Positions 5,955 to 11,168 of a stretch of DNA of 42,288 nt are shown piece by piece. The stretch's first letter is position 1. Each line of letters opens with the position of its first letter. Position numbers and translations under genes: made by a program. The notes beneath the pieces were generated by a model that had not been told where the DNA came from, made no database searches, and worked only from the letters and a program-made list of their open reading frames with translations. The DNA is from a virus: positions 1 through 42,288 of the IMG/VR virus record IMGVR_UViG_3300001419_000011; one strand, 5' to 3'.

Positions 5955-6039
5955 TTCGTTTCTCCGCAGGTCGATGATATTTTTTCTTGTTGCGTTCTAC
6001 TCGAGCCCGATACTTCGGACTCCGACAATCTTTATGCAC
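5920..6039 (-). CDS. ArfA-like ribosome-rescue peptide, about 39 aa
   Basis: A short basic ORF whose core, YRARVERNKKKYHRP, matches the conserved ArfA motif (F-R-x-R-V-E-x-N-K-K...Y-x-R). ArfA recruits release factor 2 to ribosomes stalled on broken mRNAs. In-frame GTG codons at 6051, 6042 and 6039 could start it; 6039 is closest to a weak GAAGAG site. It overlaps the metalloprotease-like gene by 8 nt and the next gene by 35 nt. The bacterial family has a hydrophobic C-terminus that is normally removed; this one ends in a polar RNDRNGYDRRED tail. The similarity is by eye over about 15 residues, so treat as a good guess. Confidence 0.5.
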   Translation of the reverse strand: MHKDCRSPKYRARVERNKKKYHRPAEKRNDRNGYDRRED

Positions 6040-6472
6040 CACGCTCTTCACAATCAATCTCCCAGAATCGAAGCATAGCCTCTTCCATTGCTCGTGCTTC
6101 CATTTCCCACGGAGATAGCCAATAGTCTTTCTCCGACCTCACATTGAATTTTTCACCTTGCCAGCTTACTTTCTTGGCACCAATCTTAAAATCGTCTTTC
6201 ATATACTGCTTGATATGCGTCATCTCATGAAAGACACTGCGAGCAAGACTTTCATCTGAGTCAATCTGATTTTTTGAGAGAACAATCATGAACTTCTTCT
6301 TGCCGAGTTTCAGAGCTTCTGCAATACTACCGCTTTCAATTTCCTCATCCATCAGAACTTCTAGCTTACCTTTGCCGAGATCAAAATAACGAATAGCAAA
6401 GTCAACCAGCTGTTCCGTAAGCAGAGCATCTTCCGTACTCCAGCACCGTTCCCAAAAAACTTTTGCTCGCAT
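6032..6472 (-). CDS. HExxH (SprT-like) putative metallopeptidase
   Basis: The motif HEMTHIKQY is a zinc-binding HExxH helix, and acidic residues in the later WEMEARAMEEAM helix could give the third ligand. Phage proteins with this layout are usually called SprT-like, but their substrates are unknown. The frame is open to 6532, but that part overlaps the promoter. The ATG at 6472 (MRAKVFWERCW...) follows GGAG by eight bases and leaves a sensible leader, giving 146 residues. No signal peptide, so cytoplasmic. First gene of its unit. Confidence 0.7.
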   Translation of the reverse strand: MRAKVFWERCWSTEDALLTEQLVDFAIRYFDLGKGKLEVLMDEEIESGSIAEALKLGKKKFMIVLSKNQIDSDESLARSVFHEMTHIKQYMKDDFKIGAKKVSWQGEKFNVRSEKDYWLSPWEMEARAMEEAMLRFWEIDCEERGA

Positions 6473-6503
6473 TGCGTATTGCTCCATTTCAAAATATGTA
6501 CAT

Positions 6504-6532
6504 ATTATACGGTGTTGGAGGTGTGTTGTCAA
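6504..6532 (-). promoter_or_regulatory. consensus minus-strand promoter
   Basis: On the minus strand TTGACA (6532-6527) and TATAAT (6509-6504) match consensus at a 17-bp spacing, preceded by AAAAATAATTC. It drives the HExxH protein and downstream genes. Confidence 0.9.
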
Positions 6533-6541
6533 GAATTATTT

Positions 6542-6718
6542 TTACTCACCATTCCACATTGCTTCCATTTCAGTCGGATCTACGGTATAACCGATAGCGT
6601 TCATGAAGTCAACCCATTTCATAAACACTTCTTTGTGAGTCTTGTCATCCATGTTAAACTTAAAGACGACTTTTTCATTTCCGTACTGGTATGTCCAAGT
6701 TATTCTCTGCTCAACCAT
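6542..6718 (-). CDS. hypothetical protein, 58 aa
   Basis: GGAG lies eight bases before the ATG at 6718 (MVEQRITWTYQYGNEK...); upstream GTG and ATG codons are too close to it. The sequence alternates charged and hydrophobic residues, suggesting a small beta-sheet followed by a helix (KEVFMKWVDFMNAIGY). It is the last gene of the unit starting at 7544. No family is recognised. Confidence 0.6.
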   Translation of the reverse strand: MVEQRITWTYQYGNEKVVFKFNMDDKTHKEVFMKWVDFMNAIGYTVDPTEMEAMWNGE

Positions 6719-6730
6719 ATTCATCACTCC

Positions 6731-7084
6731 TTAGACAATCAGAGGCGCATAGAAAATTTGATTCATATCAGCATCTTCGTCGGCCAACTCTTGCAGCACA
6801 TTATCCCACTCATGTAGCGTGAAAACATTGAGATCATTCGTCTCTTGATCAAAGAACATCATGTAGTTGGTGTTGCGCTCAACATGGAAAGCATCAGTAA
6901 ACACTTCATCGCCATAGAACATCTCGACAACTTCAAAGTCGTACAACTGCTCAGCTACAATTTCATTCAGCTCGCCTGCATCAATCAGCGACTCACGATG
7001 CCGACGCACTTTCTCCGTCCATTCCATCGGCTGAAAGAAAGAGAACTGCGCGTCAGCTGCGTCAAACATTACTCGTACAATCAT
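6731..7084 (-). CDS. hypothetical acidic protein, 117 aa
   Basis: The start overlaps the previous stop by 4 nt (ATGA). The protein is acidic, rich in phenylalanine and methionine, with mixed secondary structure and no membrane segment. It lies third in a four-gene unit of small proteins. No family is recognised. Confidence 0.65.
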   Translation of the reverse strand: MIVRVMFDAADAQFSFFQPMEWTEKVRRHRESLIDAGELNEIVAEQLYDFEVVEMFYGDEVFTDAFHVERNTNYMMFFDQETNDLNVFTLHEWDNVLQELADEDADMNQIFYAPLIV

Positions 7085-7344
7085 GCTTTTTCTCCAAATA
7101 ACGAACTAACCGGGAAACTACCCTCTACACTATTTGCCCAACGGTCGAAATCTTCAATAGGCTCGCTGCGATCAACTACGAATTCTTCCGCCCACCAACG
7201 CCACCGAAACAAACGCCCATCACATTCAGTGACATATGCCTCTCGCTCTAGGTTTCGAGGAACTTTGTGGCCTGCTCGTTTGAGCATAGTTTTAAGCTCA
7301 CTCAAAGAGTAACCGTTTAACTGCTTTCGAGTAGGACGCTTCAT
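7081..7344 (-). CDS. hypothetical protein, 87 aa
   Basis: The ATG at 7344 (MKRPTRKQLNGYSLSELK...) overlaps the previous stop by 4 nt, which is preferred over an upstream codon at 7365. Residues 10-35 (YSLSELKTMLKRAGHKVPR) resemble a SAP or Rho-N-like helix-loop-helix that often binds nucleic acid; this is a weak impression. A Trp/Arg-rich stretch follows (FRWRWWAEEF). Confidence 0.6.
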   Translation of the reverse strand: MKRPTRKQLNGYSLSELKTMLKRAGHKVPRNLEREAYVTECDGRLFRWRWWAEEFVVDRSEPIEDFDRWANSVEGSFPVSSLFGEKA

Positions 7345-7484
7345 TTTACTTTCTCCACAAGCCACACCACATCTTTGGCATCAAACTTCATGAGCAGAAT
7401 ATAGCTTAGGGCTTGCTCTTTGGAGCAGCCGTCCTGAACCATACCGTAATAAGCCGTTAGCATATCTAACTGGGCCTTCGTCAT
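7341..7484 (-). CDS. hypothetical helical protein, 47 aa
   Basis: The ATG at 7484 (MTKAQLDMLTAYYG...) lies six bases after GGAG and downstream of the promoter; the longer frame from 7544 would begin inside the -35 box. All-helical, one cysteine. First gene of a four-gene unit. No family is recognised. Confidence 0.6.
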   Translation of the reverse strand: MTKAQLDMLTAYYGMVQDGCSKEQALSYILLMKFDAKDVVWLVEKVK

Positions 7485-7515
7485 AATCTTCTCCGCTTTT
7501 CCAAAGTATGCGCAT

Positions 7516-7544
7516 ATTATACGCAAAGGAGTCTTTGGAGTCAA
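7516..7544 (-). promoter_or_regulatory. strong minus-strand promoter
   Basis: On the minus strand TTGACT (7544-7539) and TATAAT (7521-7516) are 17 bp apart, preceded by AAAATAAATC as at the promoters at 5092 and 6532. Confidence 0.88.
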
Positions 7545-7698
7545 GATTTATTTTCGGGGTATGTCGGAAGCAGAACGCACTGTATTTCGGGGGGCCACAC
7601 ACGACCTAAAATTGTCAAGAATTATTTGCAATTAAACTAAATTTTCAAAAATTATGTTGCCCCGCCCCGGCTTACCCCGAGACAACCGAAAATAAGCC

Positions 7699-7727
7699 TT
7701 GACAAACCTTGCCGGCCCGCGTATAAT
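7699..7727 (+). promoter_or_regulatory. perfect-consensus plus-strand promoter without a following gene
   Basis: TTGACA (7699-7704), 17 bp, TATAAT (7722-7727): full sigma-70 consensus. It points towards the 3' end of the minus-strand paralogue C gene, so it makes a short RNA or antisense transcript. Confidence 0.85.
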
Positions 7728-7733
7728 ATATGA

Positions 7734-7822
7734 AAATGGGGGAGAACGTGCGGTTCGGCGCAGGCGCGCAAATTTCAGTTAGCTTTCGCACTTTATTTGG
7801 CGCAGCTACGCTGCCCATTTTT
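7734..7822 (+). ncRNA. putative small RNA 1, about 89 nt
   Basis: From the expected start, the 5' AAAATGGG (7733-7740) is complementary to CCCATTTT (7814-7821) at the end. The end itself is a hairpin GCAGC-TAC-GCTGC (7802-7814) followed by CCATTTTT, a fair terminator. A TTTCGCACTTT box (7784-7794) is shared with the next RNA at 8338. A 47-codon frame from ATG 7736 also exists but lacks a ribosome site, so a non-coding RNA is more likely. Confidence 0.5.
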
Positions 7823-7830
7823 GTAAAGCA

Positions 7831-7859
7831 TAAAAAAGCCGGGGCAGTTGCCCCGGCTT
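7831..7859 (-). terminator. terminator of paralogue C gene
   Basis: On the minus strand AAGCCGGGGCA pairs with TGCCCCGGCTT, running into TTTTTT (7837-7832). It sits just after the stop of the gene at 7868. Confidence 0.92.
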
Positions 7860-7867
7860 GGTTCGGA

Positions 7868-8164
7868 CTACACGGCTGAGAGAAGGGCCTGTAGCGACTG
7901 CTTCGTAGCTTTCTCAAGCCCGGACAGGTTAGCGCCAACCTTCTCCGAAATCTGCGCAACCAGGTCCTCCTTCGAGACAGCCGGACCGCCATTCTTGGAC
8001 ATACGAGCCTTGCGCTCATATTGAATGCCAGCACGAACTGCGGCAGCGATAATAGCACGCGGCTTTTCACCAAACTGCTCAGCAAGTGCTTCTGCTTTTT
8101 CCAGGTTGAGAGGAGCTGCTGCCTGCATTGCTGCGAGTACTGCGTCGTCGAAACGAGATGCCAT
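7868..8164 (-). CDS. paralogue C of the four-member family (putative DNA-binding)
   Basis: 98 residues, roughly 60-65 % identical by eye to paralogue D (9221-9520). The shared core EQFGEKPRAIIAAAVRAGI (residues about 29-47) corresponds to the HTH-like segment of A and B. The C-terminal block SKEDLVAQI...LSGLEKATKQSLQALL is also conserved. AGGA stands nine bases before the ATG. It is a single-gene transcript with its own promoter and terminator, facing away from D across a 1-kb regulatory region. Possible roles are a regulator or nucleoid-type protein binding the repeats between C and D; this is inference. Confidence 0.75.
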   Translation of the reverse strand: MASRFDDAVLAAMQAAAPLNLEKAEALAEQFGEKPRAIIAAAVRAGIQYERKARMSKNGGPAVSKEDLVAQISEKVGANLSGLEKATKQSLQALLSAV

Positions 8165-8222
8165 AATAGTTTTTCCTAGAGTCTCCGGGGATGCCCATTG
8201 CTTCCCCTATGTTTGAAAAGAT

Positions 8223-8251
8223 ATTATACGGAGGGCCGAGCAAAAAAGCAA
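8223..8251 (-). promoter_or_regulatory. promoter of paralogue C
   Basis: On the minus strand TTGCTT (8251-8246) and TATAAT (8228-8223) are 17 bp apart. The leader to the ATG is about 50 nt. Confidence 0.7.
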
Positions 8252-8294
8252 GAAAAATTTTCGACCGTCTGTCGAGAGACATCGAAAGTTTTTC

Positions 8295-8324
8295 TTGACA
8301 ACGCGCGTGCTTTCGTGGTACAAT
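8295..8324 (+). promoter_or_regulatory. plus-strand promoter of small RNA 2
   Basis: TTGACA (8295-8300) and TACAAT (8319-8324) are 18 bp apart. It is followed within 50 bases by a terminator. Confidence 0.75.
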
Positions 8325-8330
8325 ATAATG

Positions 8331-8369
8331 GGCTAGGTTTCGCACTTTGGTGCCTGCGGCACGTTTTTT
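8331..8369 (+). ncRNA. putative small RNA 2, about 39 nt
   Basis: The predicted transcript holds the box TTTCGCACTTTGG (8338-8350), then the hairpin GTGCC-TGC-GGCAC (8350-8362) and GTTTTTT (8363-8369), a compact rho-independent terminator. There is no room for a gene. Box plus hairpin are repeated at 8381-8403 and 8424-8447 and, more loosely, in small RNA 1. Confidence 0.55.
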
Positions 8370-8380
8370 AGGTTTATCAC

Positions 8381-8447
8381 TTTCGCACTTTGGCGCGGAG
8401 CGCAAACTCAATAGATTGTTGACTTTGCACTTTGGCGCGAAGCGCGC
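8381..8447 (+). repeat. two further copies of the TTTCGCACTTTGG-hairpin module
   Basis: Copy 1: TTTCGCACTTTGG (8381-8393) with GCGC-GGA-GCGC (8393-8403). Copy 2: TTTGCACTTTGG (8424-8435) with a GCGC-GAA-GCGC hairpin to 8447, preceded by TTGACT (8419). Neither has a clear -10 box or T run, so they may be decayed or may function as protein or RNA binding sites. Confidence 0.6.
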
Positions 8448-8459
8448 ATTTGATTGTCA

Positions 8460-8626
8460 AATGCAATAGTTGTTGAATGCAATAGTTGTTGAATGCAATA
8501 GTTGTTGAATGCAATAGTTGTTGAATGCAATAGTTGTTGAATGTAATAGTTGTTGAATGCAATAGTTGTTGAATGTAATAGTTGTTGAATGCAATAGTTG
8601 TTGAATGTAATAGTTGTTGAATGCAA
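8460..8626 (+). repeat. array of ten 16-bp tandem repeats (iteron-like)
   Basis: Ten full copies of AATGCAATAGTTGTTG run head to tail from 8460 to 8619, followed by a 7-base partial copy. Copies 6, 8 and 10 carry T instead of C at position 5; otherwise all are identical. The array is AT-rich and directly precedes the Fur-like palindrome. Frames reading through it are artefacts of a repeat whose length is not a multiple of three. Tandem iterons of this size are typical of replication origins or operator arrays. Confidence 0.9.
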
Positions 8627-8630
8627 CTAA

Positions 8631-8656
8631 TTTGCGGAATGAGAATCATTCGCAAA
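8631..8656. promoter_or_regulatory. palindromic operator resembling a Fur box
   Basis: GAATGA (8637-8642), GAA, TCATTC (8646-8651) is a perfect 6-3-6 palindrome, extended by TTTGC/GCAAA. The 19 bases 8635-8653 match the Escherichia coli Fur box consensus at 13 positions by my count. A second such site lies at 11049-11067. Confidence 0.5.
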
Positions 8657-8676
8657 AGACCGTTCGTCGGCTCGGG

Positions 8677-8751
8677 CTTGACTTTTGAAATTGGCATGGA
8701 TATTGCAGGCCCCGCTCTTATGCAAGAACCGTGCCAATCTCAAAAGTCAAG
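8677..8751. repeat. long inverted repeat, 20-bp arms
   Basis: CTTGACTTTTGAAATTGGCA (8677-8696) and its complement at 8732-8751 match at 19 of 20 positions, with a 35-base spacer containing a shorter inverted pair (TTGCA/TGCAA). Both arms start with a -35-like CTTGAC pointing inward. Confidence 0.9.
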
Positions 8752-8796
8752 GATTATTTTGGAATAAGCATATAACAAAAAAGACTAAAAAACCTA

Positions 8797-8826
8797 TTGA
8801 CAGACCCCCGCCCGCTCGCGTAAAAT
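8797..8826 (+). promoter_or_regulatory. plus-strand promoter of small RNA 3
   Basis: TTGACA (8797-8802) and TAAAAT (8821-8826) are 18 bp apart, followed by no gene but by a short hairpin region. Confidence 0.6.
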
Positions 8827-8832
8827 CTCCCA

Positions 8833-8882
8833 AGAGGGGTGCGGGTAAAATTTTGGCGCGACCCCTGGTCGCTACCTTTATT
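8833..8882 (+). ncRNA. putative small RNA 3, about 50 nt
   Basis: After the promoter the sequence holds TTTTGGC (8851-8857), similar to the box in RNAs 1 and 2, and a perfect hairpin GCGACC-CCT-GGTCGC (8858-8872). The T-rich tail is weak (TACCTTTATT), so termination is uncertain. Confidence 0.35.
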
Positions 8883-8901
8883 ATAGCAGCCCGCCCGCCC
8901 A

Positions 8902-8963
8902 TTTGTCCAATTGTTTTTTTCTATCGAAAGGCCCGGACCCATTCAAATAATCAATTGGACAAA
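8902..8963. repeat. inverted repeat TTTGTCCAATTG / CAATTGGACAAA
   Basis: Perfect 12-bp arms at 8902-8913 and 8952-8963, 38 bases apart. A possible minus-strand promoter (TGGACA, 18 bp, TATAAT at 8885-8880) overlaps the left arm. Confidence 0.85.
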
Positions 8964-8988
8964 CAGACCTGGCATGAAAATTGCTTGC

Positions 8989-9012
8989 GACCATTCGTCG
9001 GCTCGGCTTGAC
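8989..9012 (+). repeat. second copy of a GACC-TTCGTCGGCTCGG-CTTGAC element
   Basis: GACCATTCGTCGGCTCGG followed by CTTGAC repeats, with one substitution and one base missing, the sequence at 8658-8682. Both copies stand directly in front of a -35-like TTGAC. A weak -10 (TATTTT, 9031) follows the second copy at 17 bp. Confidence 0.8.
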
Positions 9013-9099
9013 CTAGCTTCCGAAGTATGCTATTTTGGCGCGCGGCGAAGCCGCTATTTCCATTATAACATTTTTTGGTGCCGGGCTGTCAAGCAGTTT

Positions 9100-9131
9100 T
9101 TTTCGATGAAAAGCGCTTTTATCATCGAAAA
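9100..9131. promoter_or_regulatory. palindrome upstream of paralogue D, possible operator
   Basis: TTTTCGATGA (9100-9109) and TCATCGAAAA (9122-9131) form inverted arms around AAAGCGCTTTTA. It ends 17 bp before the -35 box of the paralogue D promoter, where a regulator could act. Confidence 0.55.
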
Positions 9132-9148
9132 TTTCAATGATAAAAACC

Positions 9149-9177
9149 TTGCCTTTCTCGCTCTCGGGGGCCATAAT
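9149..9177 (+). promoter_or_regulatory. promoter of the 9221-10991 operon
   Basis: TTGCCT (9149-9154) and CATAAT (9172-9177) are 17 bp apart. It is weaker than others, which fits regulation by an activator or by the palindrome just upstream. Confidence 0.6.
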
Positions 9178-9220
9178 GCTCGGGCAGTAAAGGAAAACGT
9201 TTCAATTAAGGAGTTTCAAT

Positions 9221-9520
9221 ATGGCTAGCAAGTTTGAAGGTGAGGTGATGGCTGCTATGGTAGCAGCTGCGCCCTTGGATATGGCGAAAGCTACGGCTAT
9301 CGCCGAACAATTCGGGGAAAAGCCGCGTGCCATTATTGCTGCAGCAGTTCGCGCCGGTATTCAATACGAGCGCGCAGCAAAGCGTAGCAAGGACGGCTCG
9401 CCGGTTCAATCGAAGGAAGATATCGTGCGAGCCATTTCTGACAGGCTAGGCGTTAGCCTTCCCGGCTTGGAAAAGGCTACTAAAGAAAGCCTGGGAGCGC
9501 TTTTCAATGCGCTGGGATAA
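9221..9520 (+). CDS. paralogue D of the four-member family (putative DNA-binding)
   Basis: 99 residues, the closest relative of paralogue C and pointing the opposite way. The core EQFGEKPRAIIAAAVRAGI is identical in C and D; the C-terminal SKEDIVRAI...LPGLEKATKESLGALFNAL block is also shared. AAGGAG lies seven bases before the ATG. It is first in a plus-strand operon with a membrane protein, HAD phosphatase and exonuclease. The near-identical core in C and D compared with diverged A and B suggests a recent duplication or gene conversion. Confidence 0.75.
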   Translation: MASKFEGEVMAAMVAAAPLDMAKATAIAEQFGEKPRAIIAAAVRAGIQYERAAKRSKDGSPVQSKEDIVRAISDRLGVSLPGLEKATKESLGALFNALG

Positions 9521-9704
9521 CGTTATGGGGTGGGTGGGCGCTTGCGCGCTCGCCCTCGCTCCCTACCATATGCCAGGGGTCAGGGGTTACTGGCTCGCTT
9601 GCGTAGGGCTCGCCCTACTCACCACGCAAGCAGCCAGGCTCCGGGCTTGGAATTTGGTGGGCCTAAATATTGTTTCCATTGTTGGCTACTGGAGCCTAAT
9701 ATAA
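9507..9704 (+). CDS. small membrane protein, 65 aa
   Basis: Two or three hydrophobic segments (about 8-20, 28-42 and 48-64) with a positive loop (AARLRAW) mark it as an inner-membrane protein. Start at 9507 has GGGAG nine bases upstream; ATG 9525 is an alternative (MGWVGACALAL...). It overlaps paralogue D by 14 nt and the next gene by one base (TAATG). Function unknown. Confidence 0.6.
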   Translation: MRWDNVMGWVGACALALAPYHMPGVRGYWLACVGLALLTTQAARLRAWNLVGLNIVSIVGYWSLI

Positions 9705-10147
9705 TGCTTATTTTTGATTTAGATGGGACCGTGGTTTGCTCTCGCCATCGCCAGCTGGCGTGCCCCGATGGTTCCCTGGACCTAGACGCATGGCGCGAAC
9801 ATTCCACGCCGGAAAAAATTGAGCAGGATTCGCTGCTTCCCCTGGCTCGCCTCATGCGCCATGCTCTCGCCACGGATAAGCAGGTGGCAATATGTACCGC
9901 TCGAGTTTTAGGTGATGCTGACAGGGCATACCTTCGCAAGCATGGCCTAGAAGCGCCAGTAATTCTGGCGCGCAGTGAAGGGGACAATCGTTCGGATGCA
10001 GAATTGAAGCGAGAAAAACTGCTTTCCTTGGGAGTGGACCTGCGCGGCGTTACGTTCTATGATGACAATCACTCGGTTCTAGCAATGGCCCGAGAGTTGG
10101 GCATCAACGCCCTAGATGCAACCTTAATAAATGAGGCTTTAAAATGA
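9704..10147 (+). CDS. HAD-family phosphatase, polynucleotide kinase 3'-phosphatase-like
   Basis: The frame is open from 9530, but the first 58 codons are an artefact overlapping the membrane gene. The ATG at 9704 has GGAG nine bases upstream and begins MLIFDLDGTVV, the HAD motif I with D5 and D7. Motif II-like CTARV and the motif IV-like FYDDNHS follow. At 147 residues it is a compact HAD without a kinase domain. Layout and CTAR fit the phosphatase half of phage polynucleotide kinases, or a small 5'-nucleotidase. It is followed by an exonuclease, which suggests work on nucleic-acid ends or nucleotides. Confidence 0.8.
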   Translation: MLIFDLDGTVVCSRHRQLACPDGSLDLDAWREHSTPEKIEQDSLLPLARLMRHALATDKQVAICTARVLGDADRAYLRKHGLEAPVILARSEGDNRSDAELKREKLLSLGVDLRGVTFYDDNHSVLAMARELGINALDATLINEALK

Positions 10148-10764
10148 TTATCTGTTTAGTGGATACGGAAACAACCTCGGGGAATACTGTTGCCGATTTC
10201 GGAGCAGTAATTGCCGATTTAAATTCCGGTGAAGTATTAGATGAAATTGGAACGCTTATATATAATCAGTTTGATAAAATGGAATTATGGTCCAATCCCC
10301 ATTCTAAGCCTGGCGAGTTTTGGTCAATTCAAAATGTTAGGGCACGCCGTAAACATTATATGTCACGCATTGAATCCGGTTCGCGTTCTATTGCATCTAA
10401 TCATTTAATTAATATTTGGTTATCTAAAAATGTGGGGCGCTATAATCCGGCAGTCACCGCATTTAATATCTCTTTTGATTATCCAAAGTGTATGGCGACA
10501 GATATTAATTTAGGATTATTCAGAAAGCGTTTTTGTTTGCTTCAAAAGGCTCGCGCTTATTTTAGTAATGACGCGAATTATATTAAATATTGCCATGCTA
10601 ATAATGCGTTAACTAAAACGGGTAAGCCTAAAATGACCGCCGACAATGTAGCGCGCTATATTATAGGCGAACAATTAGAAGCGGAGCCGCATACAGCTTT
10701 GGAAGATGCGCGTGATTATGAATTACCTATTGCGCAGTTTCTATATAATAAAGGCGCCTTATAA
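10144..10764 (+). CDS. DnaQ-like 3'-5' exonuclease (DEDDh)
   Basis: 206 residues with the DEDDh set: D7 and E9 in VDTETT, D112 in FNISFDYPK, H183 and D188 in HTALEDARD. Such enzymes remove nucleotides from 3' ends of DNA or RNA; similar proteins proofread or degrade nucleic acid. There is no polymerase domain. The ATG overlaps the HAD stop (ATGA). Codon use is markedly AT-rich (many TTA, ATT, AAT) compared with the GC-richer genes before it, hinting at separate acquisition. Confidence 0.85.
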   Translation: MIICLVDTETTSGNTVADFGAVIADLNSGEVLDEIGTLIYNQFDKMELWSNPHSKPGEFWSIQNVRARRKHYMSRIESGSRSIASNHLINIWLSKNVGRYNPAVTAFNISFDYPKCMATDINLGLFRKRFCLLQKARAYFSNDANYIKYCHANNALTKTGKPKMTADNVARYIIGEQLEAEPHTALEDARDYELPIAQFLYNKGAL

Positions 10765-10770
10765 GGCGCC
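10753..10770 (+). terminator. perfect palindrome at the end of the exonuclease gene
   Basis: GGCGCCTTA-TAAGGCGCC is an 18-bp perfect palindrome covering the stop codon. It is followed by TTATAAC without a T run, so it is a weak terminator or an mRNA-end stabiliser. Confidence 0.45.
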
Positions 10771-10788
10771 TTATAACAGGGTTTAAAT

Positions 10789-10881
10789 ATGCTTTATATT
10801 ATTATGGCTATTATGGTTTTAATCCCCCTAGGCGCGCTTGTTTACGCAATTATAACTGATCCGATTATTTGGAGAAAATAA
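10789..10881 (+). CDS. membrane micro-peptide, 30 aa
   Basis: MLYIIMAIMVLIPLGALVYA followed by IITDPIIWRK: a single transmembrane helix with a short charged tail. Its stop overlaps the next start (TAATG). The ribosome site is poor (AGGG 14 bases upstream), so it may be made at a low level. Function unknown. Confidence 0.45.
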   Translation: MLYIIMAIMVLIPLGALVYAIITDPIIWRK

Positions 10882-10991
10882 TGCGCCTAATAACTAACGC
10901 TTATTATTATAAGTCGCCCGTTGTAGCATGGCGTTCTTATTATTATAAAGGGCATCTAGTTACATATATAAGGCGTGATTACCGCAAGTAA
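10881..10991 (+). CDS. basic micro-peptide, 36 aa
   Basis: The ATG follows GGAG by seven bases and overlaps the previous stop. The peptide is very basic and tyrosine-rich (NAYYYKSP, RSYYYKGH, YIRRDYRK) with a repeated YYYK element. Function unknown. Confidence 0.45.
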   Translation: MRLITNAYYYKSPVVAWRSYYYKGHLVTYIRRDYRK

Positions 10992-10998
10992 TAACGCG

Positions 10999-11023
10999 CC
11001 CCCGTTATAATATATAACGGGGG
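10999..11023. repeat. 11-bp perfect inverted repeat, CCCCCGTTATA / TATAACGGGGG
   Basis: The arms (10999-11009, 11013-11023) enclose three bases. A third, direct copy of the right arm (TATAACGGGGG) lies at 11035-11046. It probably ends the upstream transcript or binds a protein; no T run follows. Confidence 0.75.
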
Positions 11024-11048
11024 CTAGTTATATATTATAACGGGGGGC

Positions 11049-11067
11049 GGTAATGAGACTCATTCTC
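11049..11067. promoter_or_regulatory. Fur-box-like site upstream of the late promoter
   Basis: GGTAATGAGACTCATTCTC matches the 19-bp Fur consensus of Escherichia coli at 15 positions by my count. It lies about 100 bp upstream of the strong promoter at 11169, so direct repression would need looping or a second promoter. Confidence 0.45.
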
Positions 11068-11168
11068 ATTTAGTTGCTCGCCACACACCCACACGTGTAA
11101 CACGCAAGAAATTCTTCTTCCAAAAAGGCGCTATAGCCTACAAAACCGAACCCAAGCAAAAACAATCC

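Noticed and set aside
6473-6532. N-terminal extension of the HExxH protein
   Set aside because: Those codons cover the -35 and -10 boxes of its own promoter; GGAG precedes the ATG at 6472.
7605-7630. Minus-strand promoter at TTGACA 7618-7613
   Set aside because: It has the same upstream AATAATTC block as real promoters but no -10 box at 16-19 bp; the downstream sequence is GC-rich.
7736-7879. 47-codon ORF inside small RNA 1
   Set aside because: No ribosome site before its ATG, and it runs through the RNA's terminator-like hairpin and into the antisense of paralogue C; a non-coding RNA explains the region better.
8460-8626. CRISPR array
   Set aside because: The repeats are directly adjacent without spacers and no cas gene is near; they are tandem iteron-like repeats.
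8408-8697. Minus-strand frames of 72-106 codons through the 16-bp repeats
   Set aside because: They simply read the repeat in three successive frames (giving HSTT-IAFNNY-CIQQLL-type repeats) and have no ribosome site.
9530-9703. 58-residue N-terminal extension of the HAD phosphatase
   Set aside because: It overlaps the membrane protein gene in another frame; HAD motif I begins right at ATG 9704, which has a ribosome site.
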